Assembly (NCBI GenBank): GCA_002733705.1
Contig: NVWP01000030.1
Coordinates: forward strand, 1-64,000
Source: Henriciella sp.
Lineage (GTDB): Bacteria > Pseudomonadota > Alphaproteobacteria > Caulobacterales > Hyphomonadaceae
Direction: 5' to 3'
DNA length: 64,000 nt
Part shown: positions 8,637-17,138 of the stretch, piece after piece
How positions within the stretch are numbered: position 1 is the stretch's first letter
How the letters are laid out: the number at the start of each line of letters is the position of its first letter
Notes under the pieces: model-generated
What the model saw: only the letters and a program-made list of their open reading frames with translations
The model's database searches: none
What the model was told of the DNA's origin: nothing
Made by a program: the position numbers and the translations under genes

Positions 8637-11267
8637 TCAGTTCAGGGCCGCGGCCCCCTTGGCGAAGTCGTTGGGGACGCCATTGATCGAGAGCGCATCG
8701 CCTTCGACATCGACCTTTACGGTTGAATTGTCGGCGACCTTGCCTTCGAGAACGAGCCGGGCCAGCGGGTCCTGAAGCTCTTTCTGGATCACGCGCTTGA
8801 GAGGGCGCGCGCCATAGACCGGGTCATAGCCCCGGTCAGCGAGCCAGGTGCGGGCCGCTTCGGTCAGGTCGACCTTGATCTTGCGATCGGCAAGCAGCTT
8901 CGACAGGCGGGCCATCTGGATGTCGACGACGTGGTCGATCTCTGCGCGGCCAAGCCGTTTGAAGAAGACGATCTCGTCGATCCGGTTGATGAATTCCGGC
9001 CGGAAGTGCGCCCGGACCGCCGTCATAACGGACTCGCGCTGGGCATCGCTGATCTCACCGGCGTCGCCGCTGGCGAGCGCATCGGCGCCGAGGTTCGACG
9101 TCATGATGATGATCGTGTTGCGGAAATCGACCGTGCGGCCATGGCCATCGGTCAGGCGCCCGTCATCGAGCACCTGAAGCAGCGTGTTGAAGAGGTCCGG
9201 GTGGGCCTTCTCAACCTCGTCGAACAGGACGACCTGATAGGGCCGGCGCCGGACAGCTTCGGTCAGCACGCCGCCTTCCTCATAGCCGACATAGCCGGGA
9301 GGCGCACCGATCAGACGGGCGACCGAATGCTTCTCCTGGAACTCCGACATGTCGAGACGGAGCACCGCGGTGTCATCGTCGAACATGAATTCGGCGAGCG
9401 CCTTGGTGAGCTCGGTCTTGCCGACGCCGGTCGGGCCGATGAAGAGGAAGGAGCCGATCGGACGGTGCGGGTCCTGCAGGCCGGCACGCGCGCGGCGCAC
9501 CGCATTGGAGACCGCGGCCAGCGCTTCATCCTGGCCGACGACACGCTTCATCAGCGCGTCTTCCATGCGAAGCAGCTTCTCGCGTTCGCCTTCCATCATC
9601 TTGTCGACCGGAATACCGGTCCATTTGGAGACGACGGCGGCGATATGCTGGGGCCGGACCACTTCGGAGACGAGCCCGGAATCGGGTTCGCTGCCGTCTT
9701 CGGCTTCAGCCTTCTCGACGGCCGCGATGCGGGCCTCAAGCTCCGGAATGACCGAATATTTCAGCTCAGAGGCGCGTGAGAGGTCGCCCCGGCGCTGGGC
9801 TTCGGCCATGTCGGCATTGGCGCGGTCAAGCTCTTCCTTGGCAGAGGCGGCGCCCTTGAGCTTGTCCTTCTCGGCCGCCCAGGTTGTGGTCAGCTCGTCG
9901 GACTCCGACTGGAGCTCGTCGATCTGGTCCTCAATCGCGGCAAGCCGGTCCTTGGAGGCCTGATCCTTTTCCTTCTTGAGGGCTTCAGCCTCAATCTTGA
10001 GCTGGAGCAGGCGCCGGTCGATCTCGTCCAGTGCTTCAGGCTTGGAGTCCACCTGCATCCGAAGGCGCGAGGCGGCTTCGTCCATCAGGTCGATGGCCTT
10101 GTCCGGCATGAAGCGGTCAGTGATATAGCGGTTCGACAGCGTCGCGGCCGACACGATGGCGGCGTCGGAAATCCGCACGCCATGGTGGGCTTCATACCGG
10201 CCCTTCAGACCACGGAGGATGGAGACTGTGTCCTCCACCGTCGGCTCATCGACATAGACGGCCATGAAGCGGCGGGCGAGGGCGGCGTCGCCTTCGACAT
10301 ATTTACGGTATTCGTCCAGCGTTGTGGCGCCGACGCAGTGCAGCTCCCCACGGGCAAGAGCGGGCTTCAGGAGGTTGGACGCATCCATGGCGCCGTCCGT
10401 CTTGCCGGCACCGACGAGGGTGTGCATCTCATCGATGAAGAGGATCACGCCGCCTTCGGCCTGCTCGATTTCCTTGATGACGGCTTTCAGGCGCTCCTCG
10501 AACTCACCGCGGAACTTCGCGCCCGCGATGAGCGCGCCCATGTCGAGGGCAAGCAGACGCTTGTCCTTCAGGCTTTCGGGTACGTCGCCATTGATGATGC
10601 GAAGGGCAAGGCCTTCGGCGATGGCGGTCTTGCCGACGCCCGGTTCACCGATCAGGACCGGATTGTTCTTGGACCGGCGCGAGAGGACCTGAACCGTGCG
10701 GCGGATCTCCTCGTCGCGGCCAATAACCGGGTCGAGCTTGCCCGAGCGCGCATCGGCGGTGAGGTCGCGGGTATATTTCTTCAGGGCTTCATAGCCCTCT
10801 TCGGCATTTTCCGTATCTGCGGTGCGGCCCTGGCGAAGCTGCGCGATGGCCGCTTCCAGACCTTTCGTATCGACACCGCCAGCCTTCAGCGCGTCGCTGG
10901 CTTTCGAGCCGGACAGCGCCGAAAGCGCGATCAGAAGGCGCTCAACTGTGACATAGCTGTCGCCGGCCTTCTTGGCGCCGGCCTCGGCATCGGCGAAGAG
11001 TTTCGCGGTTTTCTGGTCGAGCCGCAGGCCGGAGTCGCCGCCGCTGACGCTGGGCTGGCTGCGCAGCGCTTCGTCGGTCTTCTGCTGGACGAGTTCGGGT
11101 TTACCGCCCGCAGAGCGGATGAGGTTCACCGCCAGCTGGTCGCGATCCTCAAGCATGGCTTTCAGGATGTGTTCCGGCAGGAAGACCTGATGTCCCCCTG
11201 CAAGGGCGGCCGTCTGGGCCGATTGCAACACGCTTCTGGCGCGTTCGGTATAGGTATCAAAGTTCAT
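8637..11267 (-). CDS. clpB: ATP-dependent disaggregase ClpB (Hsp100)
   Basis: This 876-residue protein has the full ClpB plan: Clp_N repeats (1-145), first AAA+ ring with Walker A GEPGVGKT at 207-214, a long coiled-coil M domain (about 410-525, Lys/Glu-rich), and second AAA+ ring with Walker A GPTGVGKT at 611-618. The M domain separates it from ClpA/ClpC. It works with DnaK to pull proteins out of aggregates in the cytoplasm. A ribosome site AAGGGGA lies upstream. It sits directly downstream of rpoH on the same strand and has its own sigma-32-like promoter. Confidence 0.97.
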   Translation of the reverse strand: MNFDTYTERARSVLQSAQTAALAGGHQVFLPEHILKAMLEDRDQLAVNLIRSAGGKPELVQQKTDEALRSQPSVSGGDSGLRLDQKTAKLFADAEAGAKKAGDSYVTVERLLIALSALSGSKASDALKAGGVDTKGLEAAIAQLRQGRTADTENAEEGYEALKKYTRDLTADARSGKLDPVIGRDEEIRRTVQVLSRRSKNNPVLIGEPGVGKTAIAEGLALRIINGDVPESLKDKRLLALDMGALIAGAKFRGEFEERLKAVIKEIEQAEGGVILFIDEMHTLVGAGKTDGAMDASNLLKPALARGELHCVGATTLDEYRKYVEGDAALARRFMAVYVDEPTVEDTVSILRGLKGRYEAHHGVRISDAAIVSAATLSNRYITDRFMPDKAIDLMDEAASRLRMQVDSKPEALDEIDRRLLQLKIEAEALKKEKDQASKDRLAAIEDQIDELQSESDELTTTWAAEKDKLKGAASAKEELDRANADMAEAQRRGDLSRASELKYSVIPELEARIAAVEKAEAEDGSEPDSGLVSEVVRPQHIAAVVSKWTGIPVDKMMEGEREKLLRMEDALMKRVVGQDEALAAVSNAVRRARAGLQDPHRPIGSFLFIGPTGVGKTELTKALAEFMFDDDTAVLRLDMSEFQEKHSVARLIGAPPGYVGYEEGGVLTEAVRRRPYQVVLFDEVEKAHPDLFNTLLQVLDDGRLTDGHGRTVDFRNTIIIMTSNLGADALASGDAGEISDAQRESVMTAVRAHFRPEFINRIDEIVFFKRLGRAEIDHVVDIQMARLSKLLADRKIKVDLTEAARTWLADRGYDPVYGARPLKRVIQKELQDPLARLVLEGKVADNSTVKVDVEGDALSINGVPNDFAKGAAALN

Positions 11268-11378
11268 TATCTGTCCCCTTTCAAAGGCAGAACTACAGTC
11301 ATCGGACCAGCAAAGGCTGCGTCCGTTTCGGGTCTGAGAGGTTGGCCCCGCTCAGCGGCGGCCCTTCTCTCGGCAATT

Positions 11379-11407
11379 ATATGGGGAGCAAACAAAAGGG
11401 CCGCAAG
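11379..11407 (-). promoter_or_regulatory. Sigma-32 (heat-shock) type promoter of clpB
   Basis: On the minus strand CTTGCGG (11407-11401), a 14-base spacer and CCCCATAT (11386-11379) match the heat-shock consensus (CTTGAAA, 11-15 bases, CCCCATNT), with a full match in the -10 part. It lies about 110 bases before the clpB start. Its -35 element overlaps the terminator hairpin of rpoH. Confidence 0.75.
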
Positions 11408-11424
11408 CACAAGCTGCGGCCCTT
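11392..11424 (-). terminator. Terminator of rpoH
   Basis: On the minus strand a 10-bp perfect stem (AAGGGCCGCA / TGCGGCCCTT) with a nine-base loop is followed by a T-rich tract (TTGTTTG). It lies about 24 bases after the rpoH stop and shares bases with the clpB promoter. Confidence 0.85.
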
Positions 11425-11447
11425 GAAGGCAACGGAAAATAAGGAGT

Positions 11448-12332
11448 TTACCGGATTGGAATGAGGCCCGTTTCTTCCGGGTCGCCCACCATGGAGACAA
11501 GCGCCTTGCGAAGTTTGCCGAGCGCCTGGTGTTCGATCTGGCGCACACGCTCCTTTGAGATGCCGAGCTGCTTGCCCAGCACTTCGAGCGTGACCGTGTC
11601 ATCGGTAAAGCGGCGTTCGCGGATGATCAGGTTTTCGCGGTCGGTCAGCGTCTTGAGCGCCTCGACGATCCATTTGCGGCGCCGTTCGCTGTCATGCATT
11701 TCCATGACGCGCACTTCGGTCACCTCATTCTCGTCCTCGAGGAGATCCTGCCATTGAGCTTCGCTGTCGGTGGCAAGCGGTGCGTTGAGGGAACGGTCCG
11801 AGGCGGAGAGGCGGGACGCCATATTTTCCACATCGCGTTCCGGAACGCCAAGATGGGTGGCGATCCATGTCTTGTTTTCCGGGGTCATCACGCCGTCGCC
11901 GGTATCATCGATCTTCGCGCGCAGGCGTTTCAGATTGAAGAAGAGGGATTTCTGGGCCGCGGTCGTCCCTGTACGGACGATAGACCAGTTGCGCAGGACG
12001 AAATCCTGTATCGAGGAACGGATCCACCAGGAGGCGTAGGTGGAAAACCGCACTTCGCGGTCAGGGTCGAAACGGGCGGCGGCCAGCATGAGGCCGACAT
12101 TCCCCTCCTGAACGAGATCGGAGAGGGGCAGGCCATAATGGCGGAATTTCGAAGCCATGGAGATAACGAGGCGCATATAGGCGCTGGTCAGCTCGTGAAG
12201 GGCGTCTTCATCCTGATTGTCGCGCCAGCGGACGGCCAGATCCACCTCATGCTCCTGGCTGAGCATCGGTTTGTTCATGGCGGTTCTGACAAAACGGCGG
12301 TCTGCGGTATCAGTTGTCGAACGAACGGCCAT
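11448..12332 (-). CDS. rpoH: RNA polymerase heat-shock sigma factor RpoH (sigma-32)
   Basis: A 294-residue sigma-70 family protein. Region 2 includes LVQEGNVGLMLAAARFDPDR and FSTYASWWIRSSIQDFVLRN, the -10 recognition part. The stretch QKSLFFNLKRLR just after it is the RpoH box, which separates sigma-32 from RpoD. Region 4 near the C-terminus holds the helix-turn-helix for the -35 (VLGKQLGISKERVRQIE). I start at ATG 12332 because GAGGAG lies seven bases upstream; two ATGs further up lack that. It should direct RNA polymerase to heat-shock genes, including clpB next door. Confidence 0.95.
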   Translation of the reverse strand: MAVRSTTDTADRRFVRTAMNKPMLSQEHEVDLAVRWRDNQDEDALHELTSAYMRLVISMASKFRHYGLPLSDLVQEGNVGLMLAAARFDPDREVRFSTYASWWIRSSIQDFVLRNWSIVRTGTTAAQKSLFFNLKRLRAKIDDTGDGVMTPENKTWIATHLGVPERDVENMASRLSASDRSLNAPLATDSEAQWQDLLEDENEVTEVRVMEMHDSERRRKWIVEALKTLTDRENLIIRERRFTDDTVTLEVLGKQLGISKERVRQIEHQALGKLRKALVSMVGDPEETGLIPIR

Positions 12333-12448
12333 GGATCGGCTCCTCATCATTATTTAACGGACGGTCCCTTCATGACATACGCGTATGACGAGTATTGGTT
12401 CACCTGTAGGCCGATTATTTTGCGCGGCTTCTCTCATCAGGATAAAAA

Positions 12449-12477
12449 GAAAGCCCCGCCGGTGAGGGCAGGGCTTT
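12449..12477 (-). terminator. Terminator of carD
   Basis: On the minus strand an imperfect hairpin (AAGCCCTGCC / GGCGGGGCTT) is followed by TCTTTTT. It lies about 30 bases after the carD stop. Confidence 0.75.
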
Positions 12478-12506
12478 GAAAAATATAAGCTTTTTTCCGA
12501 CCGGCT

Positions 12507-13034
12507 CTAGGCGGCTTTTTTCTTGGCCAGAGACTTGGCCAGACGCTCCATGGCCGTGTCGTGGTCGGTGTTTTCCACCGCAGCCAGTTCACGGGCCATA
12601 CGGTCCAGCGCGCTCTCATAGAGCTGACGTTCGGAATAGGACTGTTCCGGCTGGTCTTCGCCGCGGTGCAGGTCACGCACGACTTCGGCGATGGAGATAA
12701 GGTCGCCGGAATTGATCTTCGCTTCGTATTCCTGGGCGCGGCGTGACCACATGGTGCGCTTGATGCGGGCCTTGCCGCCCAGCGTCTTCAGCGCGTCATC
12801 AACGAGCTTGGAGCCGGCCAGGGCGCGCATGCCGGAGGCTTCGGCGCGATTGGTCGGCACACGCAGGATCATCTTGTCCTGATCGAAGGAAACCACATAC
12901 ACTTCGAGTGACATGCCAGCGACCGTCTGCTTTTCGATCGTTGTGATCTTGCCGACGCCGTGGGCCGGATAAACGACCGACTGTCCTACGGCGAATGAAA
13001 GTTCCTGAACATCACCCTGTGTTTCTTTTGCCAT
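12507..13034 (-). CDS. carD: CarD family transcription regulator (CdnL-like)
   Basis: A 175-residue protein. The N-terminal Tudor-like RNA-polymerase-interacting domain (about 10-70) carries VGQSVVYPAHGVGKI, the signature of the family, and the C-terminal helical domain (75-165) is the DNA-binding part with W95 in RTMWSRRAQEYE. CarD/CdnL binds the RNA polymerase beta subunit and stabilises open promoter complexes, especially at rRNA and other growth genes. The C-terminus is Lys/Ala-rich. It sits between rpoH and fdxA, a neighbourhood common in alphaproteobacteria. Confidence 0.93.
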   Translation of the reverse strand: MAKETQGDVQELSFAVGQSVVYPAHGVGKITTIEKQTVAGMSLEVYVVSFDQDKMILRVPTNRAEASGMRALAGSKLVDDALKTLGGKARIKRTMWSRRAQEYEAKINSGDLISIAEVVRDLHRGEDQPEQSYSERQLYESALDRMARELAAVENTDHDTAMERLAKSLAKKKAA

Positions 13035-13189
13035 GTGCTGATAGCCTTTCTACGCAACATGAGCCTGCATACCCCGGCAACACTTTGCGCGTCAGACCGG
13101 AGGTTTTGTCAGGCTCCTTGGGATCTTGTTGATAAATATATATCAGAAAAAAGACTATTTCACAACTGGGAGTATTCCCCAGCCGGCGT

Positions 13190-13531
13190 CTAGTCTCCTT
13201 CGCCCGGCTTGGCGCTGAAGTATTTTTCCAGCTTTCCGGTTTCCTGTGCGTACTGTTCGCGGTCCGAGGGCGGCTCTTTCATTCTGGTAATGTTTGGCCA
13301 GACCTTGGCGTATTCGGTATTCAGCTTGAGCCACTTGGAATCCGGGTCATCCTCGGTGTCGGGCTTGATGGCTTCGACCGGGCATTCAGGCTCGCACACA
13401 CCGCAGTCGATACATTCGTCCGGATCGATGACGAGCATGTTCTCGCCCTCATAGAAACAGTCGACGGGACAGACTTCGACACAATCCATGTATTTGCAGC
13501 GGATGCAGGCATCTACGACGATATAGGTCAT
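13190..13531 (-). CDS. fdxA: Seven-iron ferredoxin FdxA ([3Fe-4S][4Fe-4S])
   Basis: A 112-residue soluble electron carrier. Cluster cysteines are seen at C9, C12, C17, C21 and C25 in the first half and in [11 protein letters not shown] in the second. The C-terminal extension of about 50 residues after the second cluster is typical of the FdxA type. I start at ATG 13531 ([17 protein letters not shown]) since the family begins there; the upstream extension in the open frame is not conserved-looking. Its redox partner is not evident from the neighbours. Confidence 0.93.
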   Translation of the reverse strand: MTYIVVDACIRCKYMDCVEVCPVDCFYEGENMLVIDPDECIDCGVCEPECPVEAIKPDTEDDPDSKWLKLNTEYAKVWPNITRMKEPPSDREQYAQETGKLEKYFSAKPGEGD

Positions 13532-13597
13532 TCGGGTTGGGTGTTCCTGAATAGCTGAAGGCGTGCATTTGGCGGTGAAGGCCGCCTGAGTCAATTG

Positions 13598-14038
13598 TCA
13601 GATATGACGCGATTCCGCGCGGCGGCGCGCCTGTGCCCGGCGGATGTCGTCGACATGCAGCAGGCTGGCAACGTGGCGGATAAAGGCGTCCTCGAACTTG
13701 CAGGCATCGCCATCGGCCATGGAGACCATGTAGAGCCCTTCGATGACCTTCACCCGCTTCAGAAGAGGCAGCTTCTTGACGTATTTGGTGAATTGATGCG
13801 CGCCGATGGCGTTCTCAGCCAGATCTTCGCCCTGCTGGAGCACATCGTCCACGCGGTCGGCGTCCATATCCAGGCTGTCGAGGAGGATTTCGGCGATCTG
13901 GTCGCTTTCCAGATTGGCGTAGACGCCGTCGACCAGGGCGACCTCGACCAGAAGCGCCGCTGTGGCGACCTCGGGGTCCATCTCCCCGGAGGAGGCATCC
14001 TGGCGGCCGGAGAACAGCCTTTTAAGCGCGTCAAGCAT
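13598..14038 (-). CDS. TerB-domain protein
   Basis: A 146-residue all-helical cytoplasmic protein that matches the TerB/tellurite-resistance-like domain: ATAALLVEVALVDG near residue 30, with acidic residues, and VIEGLYMVSMADG at about 100. TerB domains are metal-binding helical modules of unclear role. The start overlaps the end of the S4 gene by eight bases (ATGCTTGA), so the two are translationally coupled. No other Ter genes lie nearby, so tellurite resistance is not supported. Confidence 0.8.
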   Translation of the reverse strand: MLDALKRLFSGRQDASSGEMDPEVATAALLVEVALVDGVYANLESDQIAEILLDSLDMDADRVDDVLQQGEDLAENAIGAHQFTKYVKKLPLLKRVKVIEGLYMVSMADGDACKFEDAFIRHVASLLHVDDIRRAQARRRAESRHI

Positions 14039-14318
14039 CGTGGCGCTCCTGATCTTCTATCGAAAGGTCCTCATAAAGCGCGCGGGCCTCTGTTGCCGGC
14101 CCCCGGCGCTCTCCATGATCGAGAACCCGGACGCTCACTATTTGGCCGCCTCTGGGGAAACTTACAATATCCCCCGGCAATATCCGGAAGCCGGGCTTGG
14201 TCACCTTGCGGAGCTGGCCACCACGCGACAGCCGGATACCGCGGCCTGAAACGAAGCTGGATGAGAGCGCGCGCGTCTTGAAGAAGCGGGCGCGCCAGAG
14301 CCAGATGTCGAGGCGCAA
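14031..14318 (-). CDS. S4-domain RNA-binding protein (HslR-like)
   Basis: A 95-residue protein that is almost entirely one S4 RNA-binding fold: RLDIWLWRARFFKTRALSSS at the N-terminus and a GRGIRLSRGG turn. Short S4 proteins of this kind (Hsp15/HslR) bind stalled ribosomal 50S particles carrying nascent chains after heat shock. It lies eight bases after the helicase gene and overlaps the TerB gene. The nearby rpoH and clpB fit a stress link, but that is inference. Confidence 0.85.
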   Translation of the reverse strand: MRLDIWLWRARFFKTRALSSSFVSGRGIRLSRGGQLRKVTKPGFRILPGDIVSFPRGGQIVSVRVLDHGERRGPATEARALYEDLSIEDQERHDA

Positions 14319-14326
14319 TTGCTCGC

Positions 14327-17089
14327 TTATGACTTGGTCTCCGACGTGTCCGGGGCGGAATTCGCCGGGGGAGACGACGGCGGAGTCTCGCCGGCGGGTT
14401 TTTCCTGAGCCGCCGTGTCCGGTGAAGGGGCCGCTGCGGCCTGGTCGGGCTTTTTGGGTTTTTTCTTCTTTTTGGGCTTCGGCTTTGGCGGCGGGGGTGG
14501 CGGCAGCAGGCTGGCGAGCGCCGCGAAGGGGCTGTCAGGATCAGGCTGACGTTGGGCGGGGCGTCCGCCGCCTTTGGCCGGGCGCTTGTTCGGCGCGCCT
14601 TTCTTTCCTGACTTCTGGTGGCCGCGGCCCTCCGTGCCCGATTGCGGGCGTTTGCCGCGCGGCGGGCCTTCGCGCCGGTTGCGGGCAAGATAGCGCCAGA
14701 GGGTCACCGCGCCGGTCTCCGGATCCTTCTCAGCCGGGGCGAGGCCAAAGCCCTTGACCACGGCGGGGAACTCGTCGCCCGGGCAGGAGATCACCGAGGC
14801 AAGTTCGGCTGGCAGTTCGAAGGCAGGCTTGTCGGCTTCCTTGCGGCGGCGGGAAATCTCCCAGCCAAGGCGTTCGGCAAGGTCTGCGCGCACGGCCCGC
14901 TTGCCAAAGCGCAGATAGCCCTGGGCATGAAGCTCGGCATCGGCCCATTCGCCGTCAAGCTCGAAGGAGCCTGCCCCTTCCGGCGCGACCCTGCGGTTCT
15001 CGCCTGTCTGCGTGGCCTGAAGAATGGCAATCAGCCGCTGGGCGGCCGGCTTCTGCGCGTCAGGCACATGGGCGGCGACACGCCCGGTCCGGAGGCCGGC
15101 GGTTTTCAGCGCCTCGCGCTCTTCCTTTGAGACGTGCGGCGGCGGGCTTTCCTCGCGAAGGTCGATAGCGGCGCCGCTTTCAAGCAGGCGGAAGGCCAGG
15201 CCACGCGCCATGCCCTGAAGCTCGCTGCCAGCCTCGCCTGTCTTCAGCTTTGCGTGGGTGGGCAGGGTCCGCTTGATCTCTTCGCCCAGCCATTCATCGA
15301 CACGTTTGAGGGCGGCTTCCCGCCTGTGGGCTTCTGCGTCCTCTGCGCCGATGAGCTCCAGCCGGGGGGCGAGCCAGTCCGGGCCGGGTTTCAGTCCGGC
15401 GATGTCCTCACCTTTCCAGGTGATGCGGCCGCTGTCAGCCAGCGCAAAAGCGTCTGTCGGGGCGCCCGCGATCTCTCCCAGCCGCTCAGCCAGGATCGGG
15501 CCGAGCGCAGAGACGGCTGCGGACCGCACGGCCTTGCCTTCCAGTGTTTTCGCGGTCGAGGCTGGCTCAAAGTGCAGGCCGACCAGGCGGCCAACGACAT
15601 GGCCCTCGACAGTGACTTCTCCGGTCTCAGACAATTCGGTCAAAAGCAGATCTTCCCTTTTCAGTCCCGCAAGTAGAGCTGTCGTCCGACGGTCAACAAA
15701 GCGCAATGTCAGCGCGGCGTGAAGAGCATCCGACAGCCTGTCCTCGATTTCGCGGGTCCTGTCCCGCCAGTAGGACGGGTTTTCAAGCCAGTCCTCACGA
15801 TGGGCGGCATAGGTCCACGTCCGGATCATGGCAAGCCTGTGCTGAAGGCTGGCGATGTCCGGGACATTCGCCTCGAGGTTGTCGAGCCGCCGTGCCATGG
15901 CGGTATCGCCGAGACGGGCATCGGGGTCGGCCAGCGTCTCGGCCAGGCCGAGAACGAGACGGCCATGGCCTTCATGACCGGATTTGCGGAAGTCAGGCAG
16001 GCGGGCAAGATCCCAGAGACGGCGCACCTTGCGCTCACCGCGCACCTCAGGCCCGATGGCCTCATCCTCTGCCATCCGCCGCAGAACCCATTCATCCAGA
16101 GCGTGCGGGTTCTGGCGCAATATCGGGCTGCCGGAGGGGCGGGCGAGACTGGCGATCAGCGTCTTGATCGAGCGGTAATCGAGGTTCGAGTTACGCCATT
16201 GAAGCTCATCGACCGGCTCGAAATTATTCGTTTCGATGGCGCGGATGAGATCTTCCTCGAAAGGCGGGCAGTCGCCTGTCTCGCCGAACTCACCATCGGT
16301 GCGAAAACGGCCCGCCCGCCCGGCAATCTGTCCGGCTTCGGCGGCTGACAGCCAGCGGTTCCGGCGCCCGTCGAATTTCGACCGCGCGGCAAAGGCGATC
16401 CGCTCCACATCGAGATTGAGCCCCATGCCGATGGCGTCCGTGGCGACGAGATAATCGACCTCGCCGGACTGGTAGAGCGCCACCTGCGCGTTCCGGGTGC
16501 GCGGGCTGAGCGCGCCCATCACGATGGCGGCGCCGCCTTTCTGGCGCTTCAGAAGCTCTCCGATGGCGTAGACCTGCTCGGTCGAGAACGCGACGACGGC
16601 AGAGCGCTTCGGCAGTTTGGTGATTTTGGCGGGACCGGCATAATGAAGCTGCGAGAACCGCTCACGCGTATTGGTGTCGACATCGAGGTCGAGATCTCGG
16701 AGCACTGCGCGCATGGTTTCGGCGCCGAGCAGCAGGGTTTCCTGGGTCCCGCGTGCATGAAGGATGCGGTCGGTGAAGACGTGGCCGCGATCTTCGTCTT
16801 CCGCGAGCTGGATCTCGTCGATGGCGAGGAATTCTACGCGCTTCTGCACCGGCATCGATTCCACGGTGCAGATCCAGTACCGCGCAGTGGGCGGCTCTAT
16901 ACGCTCTTCACCCGTGATGAGGGCAACGGCGCGTTCGCCCTTGGCCTTGACGACACGGTCATACACCTCGCGCGCGAGCAGCCGCAGCGGCAGGCCGATC
17001 ATGCCGCTGGCATGGCCCATCATGCGCTCGATCGCATAGTGCGTCTTACCGGTATTTGTCGGCCCGAGAACGGCCTTCAGGGTACCCAT
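14327..17089 (-). CDS. SUV3-like superfamily 2 RNA/DNA helicase
   Basis: A protein of about 920 residues. The helicase core has Walker A GPTNTGKTHYAIERM at 9-23, Walker B LAIDEIQLAED (DEIQ, as in SUV3), and motif VI QIAGRAGRF. The C-terminal half is less conserved and ends in a Lys/Pro-rich tail (KPKPKKKKKPKKPDQ). Mitochondrial SUV3 unwinds RNA for degradation; bacterial relatives are common in alphaproteobacteria but poorly studied. I start at ATG 17089, where the family N-terminus begins. An upstream ATG would overlap the neighbouring gene. Confidence 0.88.
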   Translation of the reverse strand: MGTLKAVLGPTNTGKTHYAIERMMGHASGMIGLPLRLLAREVYDRVVKAKGERAVALITGEERIEPPTARYWICTVESMPVQKRVEFLAIDEIQLAEDEDRGHVFTDRILHARGTQETLLLGAETMRAVLRDLDLDVDTNTRERFSQLHYAGPAKITKLPKRSAVVAFSTEQVYAIGELLKRQKGGAAIVMGALSPRTRNAQVALYQSGEVDYLVATDAIGMGLNLDVERIAFAARSKFDGRRNRWLSAAEAGQIAGRAGRFRTDGEFGETGDCPPFEEDLIRAIETNNFEPVDELQWRNSNLDYRSIKTLIASLARPSGSPILRQNPHALDEWVLRRMAEDEAIGPEVRGERKVRRLWDLARLPDFRKSGHEGHGRLVLGLAETLADPDARLGDTAMARRLDNLEANVPDIASLQHRLAMIRTWTYAAHREDWLENPSYWRDRTREIEDRLSDALHAALTLRFVDRRTTALLAGLKREDLLLTELSETGEVTVEGHVVGRLVGLHFEPASTAKTLEGKAVRSAAVSALGPILAERLGEIAGAPTDAFALADSGRITWKGEDIAGLKPGPDWLAPRLELIGAEDAEAHRREAALKRVDEWLGEEIKRTLPTHAKLKTGEAGSELQGMARGLAFRLLESGAAIDLREESPPPHVSKEEREALKTAGLRTGRVAAHVPDAQKPAAQRLIAILQATQTGENRRVAPEGAGSFELDGEWADAELHAQGYLRFGKRAVRADLAERLGWEISRRRKEADKPAFELPAELASVISCPGDEFPAVVKGFGLAPAEKDPETGAVTLWRYLARNRREGPPRGKRPQSGTEGRGHQKSGKKGAPNKRPAKGGGRPAQRQPDPDSPFAALASLLPPPPPPKPKPKKKKKPKKPDQAAAAPSPDTAAQEKPAGETPPSSPPANSAPDTSETKS

Positions 17090-17138
17090 GGCCCATGCAC
17101 CTGCCAGAAAAGGGGAAAAGGTCCAAACGAAGTGGCGC

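Noticed and set aside
10182-11426. 414-residue open frame on the plus strand
   Set aside because: It is antisense to clpB, whose protein is unmistakable. Long antisense frames are common in GC-rich genes.
13598-14038. Tellurite resistance gene
   Set aside because: TerB-like domains occur in many contexts; no terC, terD or terZ is near, so resistance is not supported.
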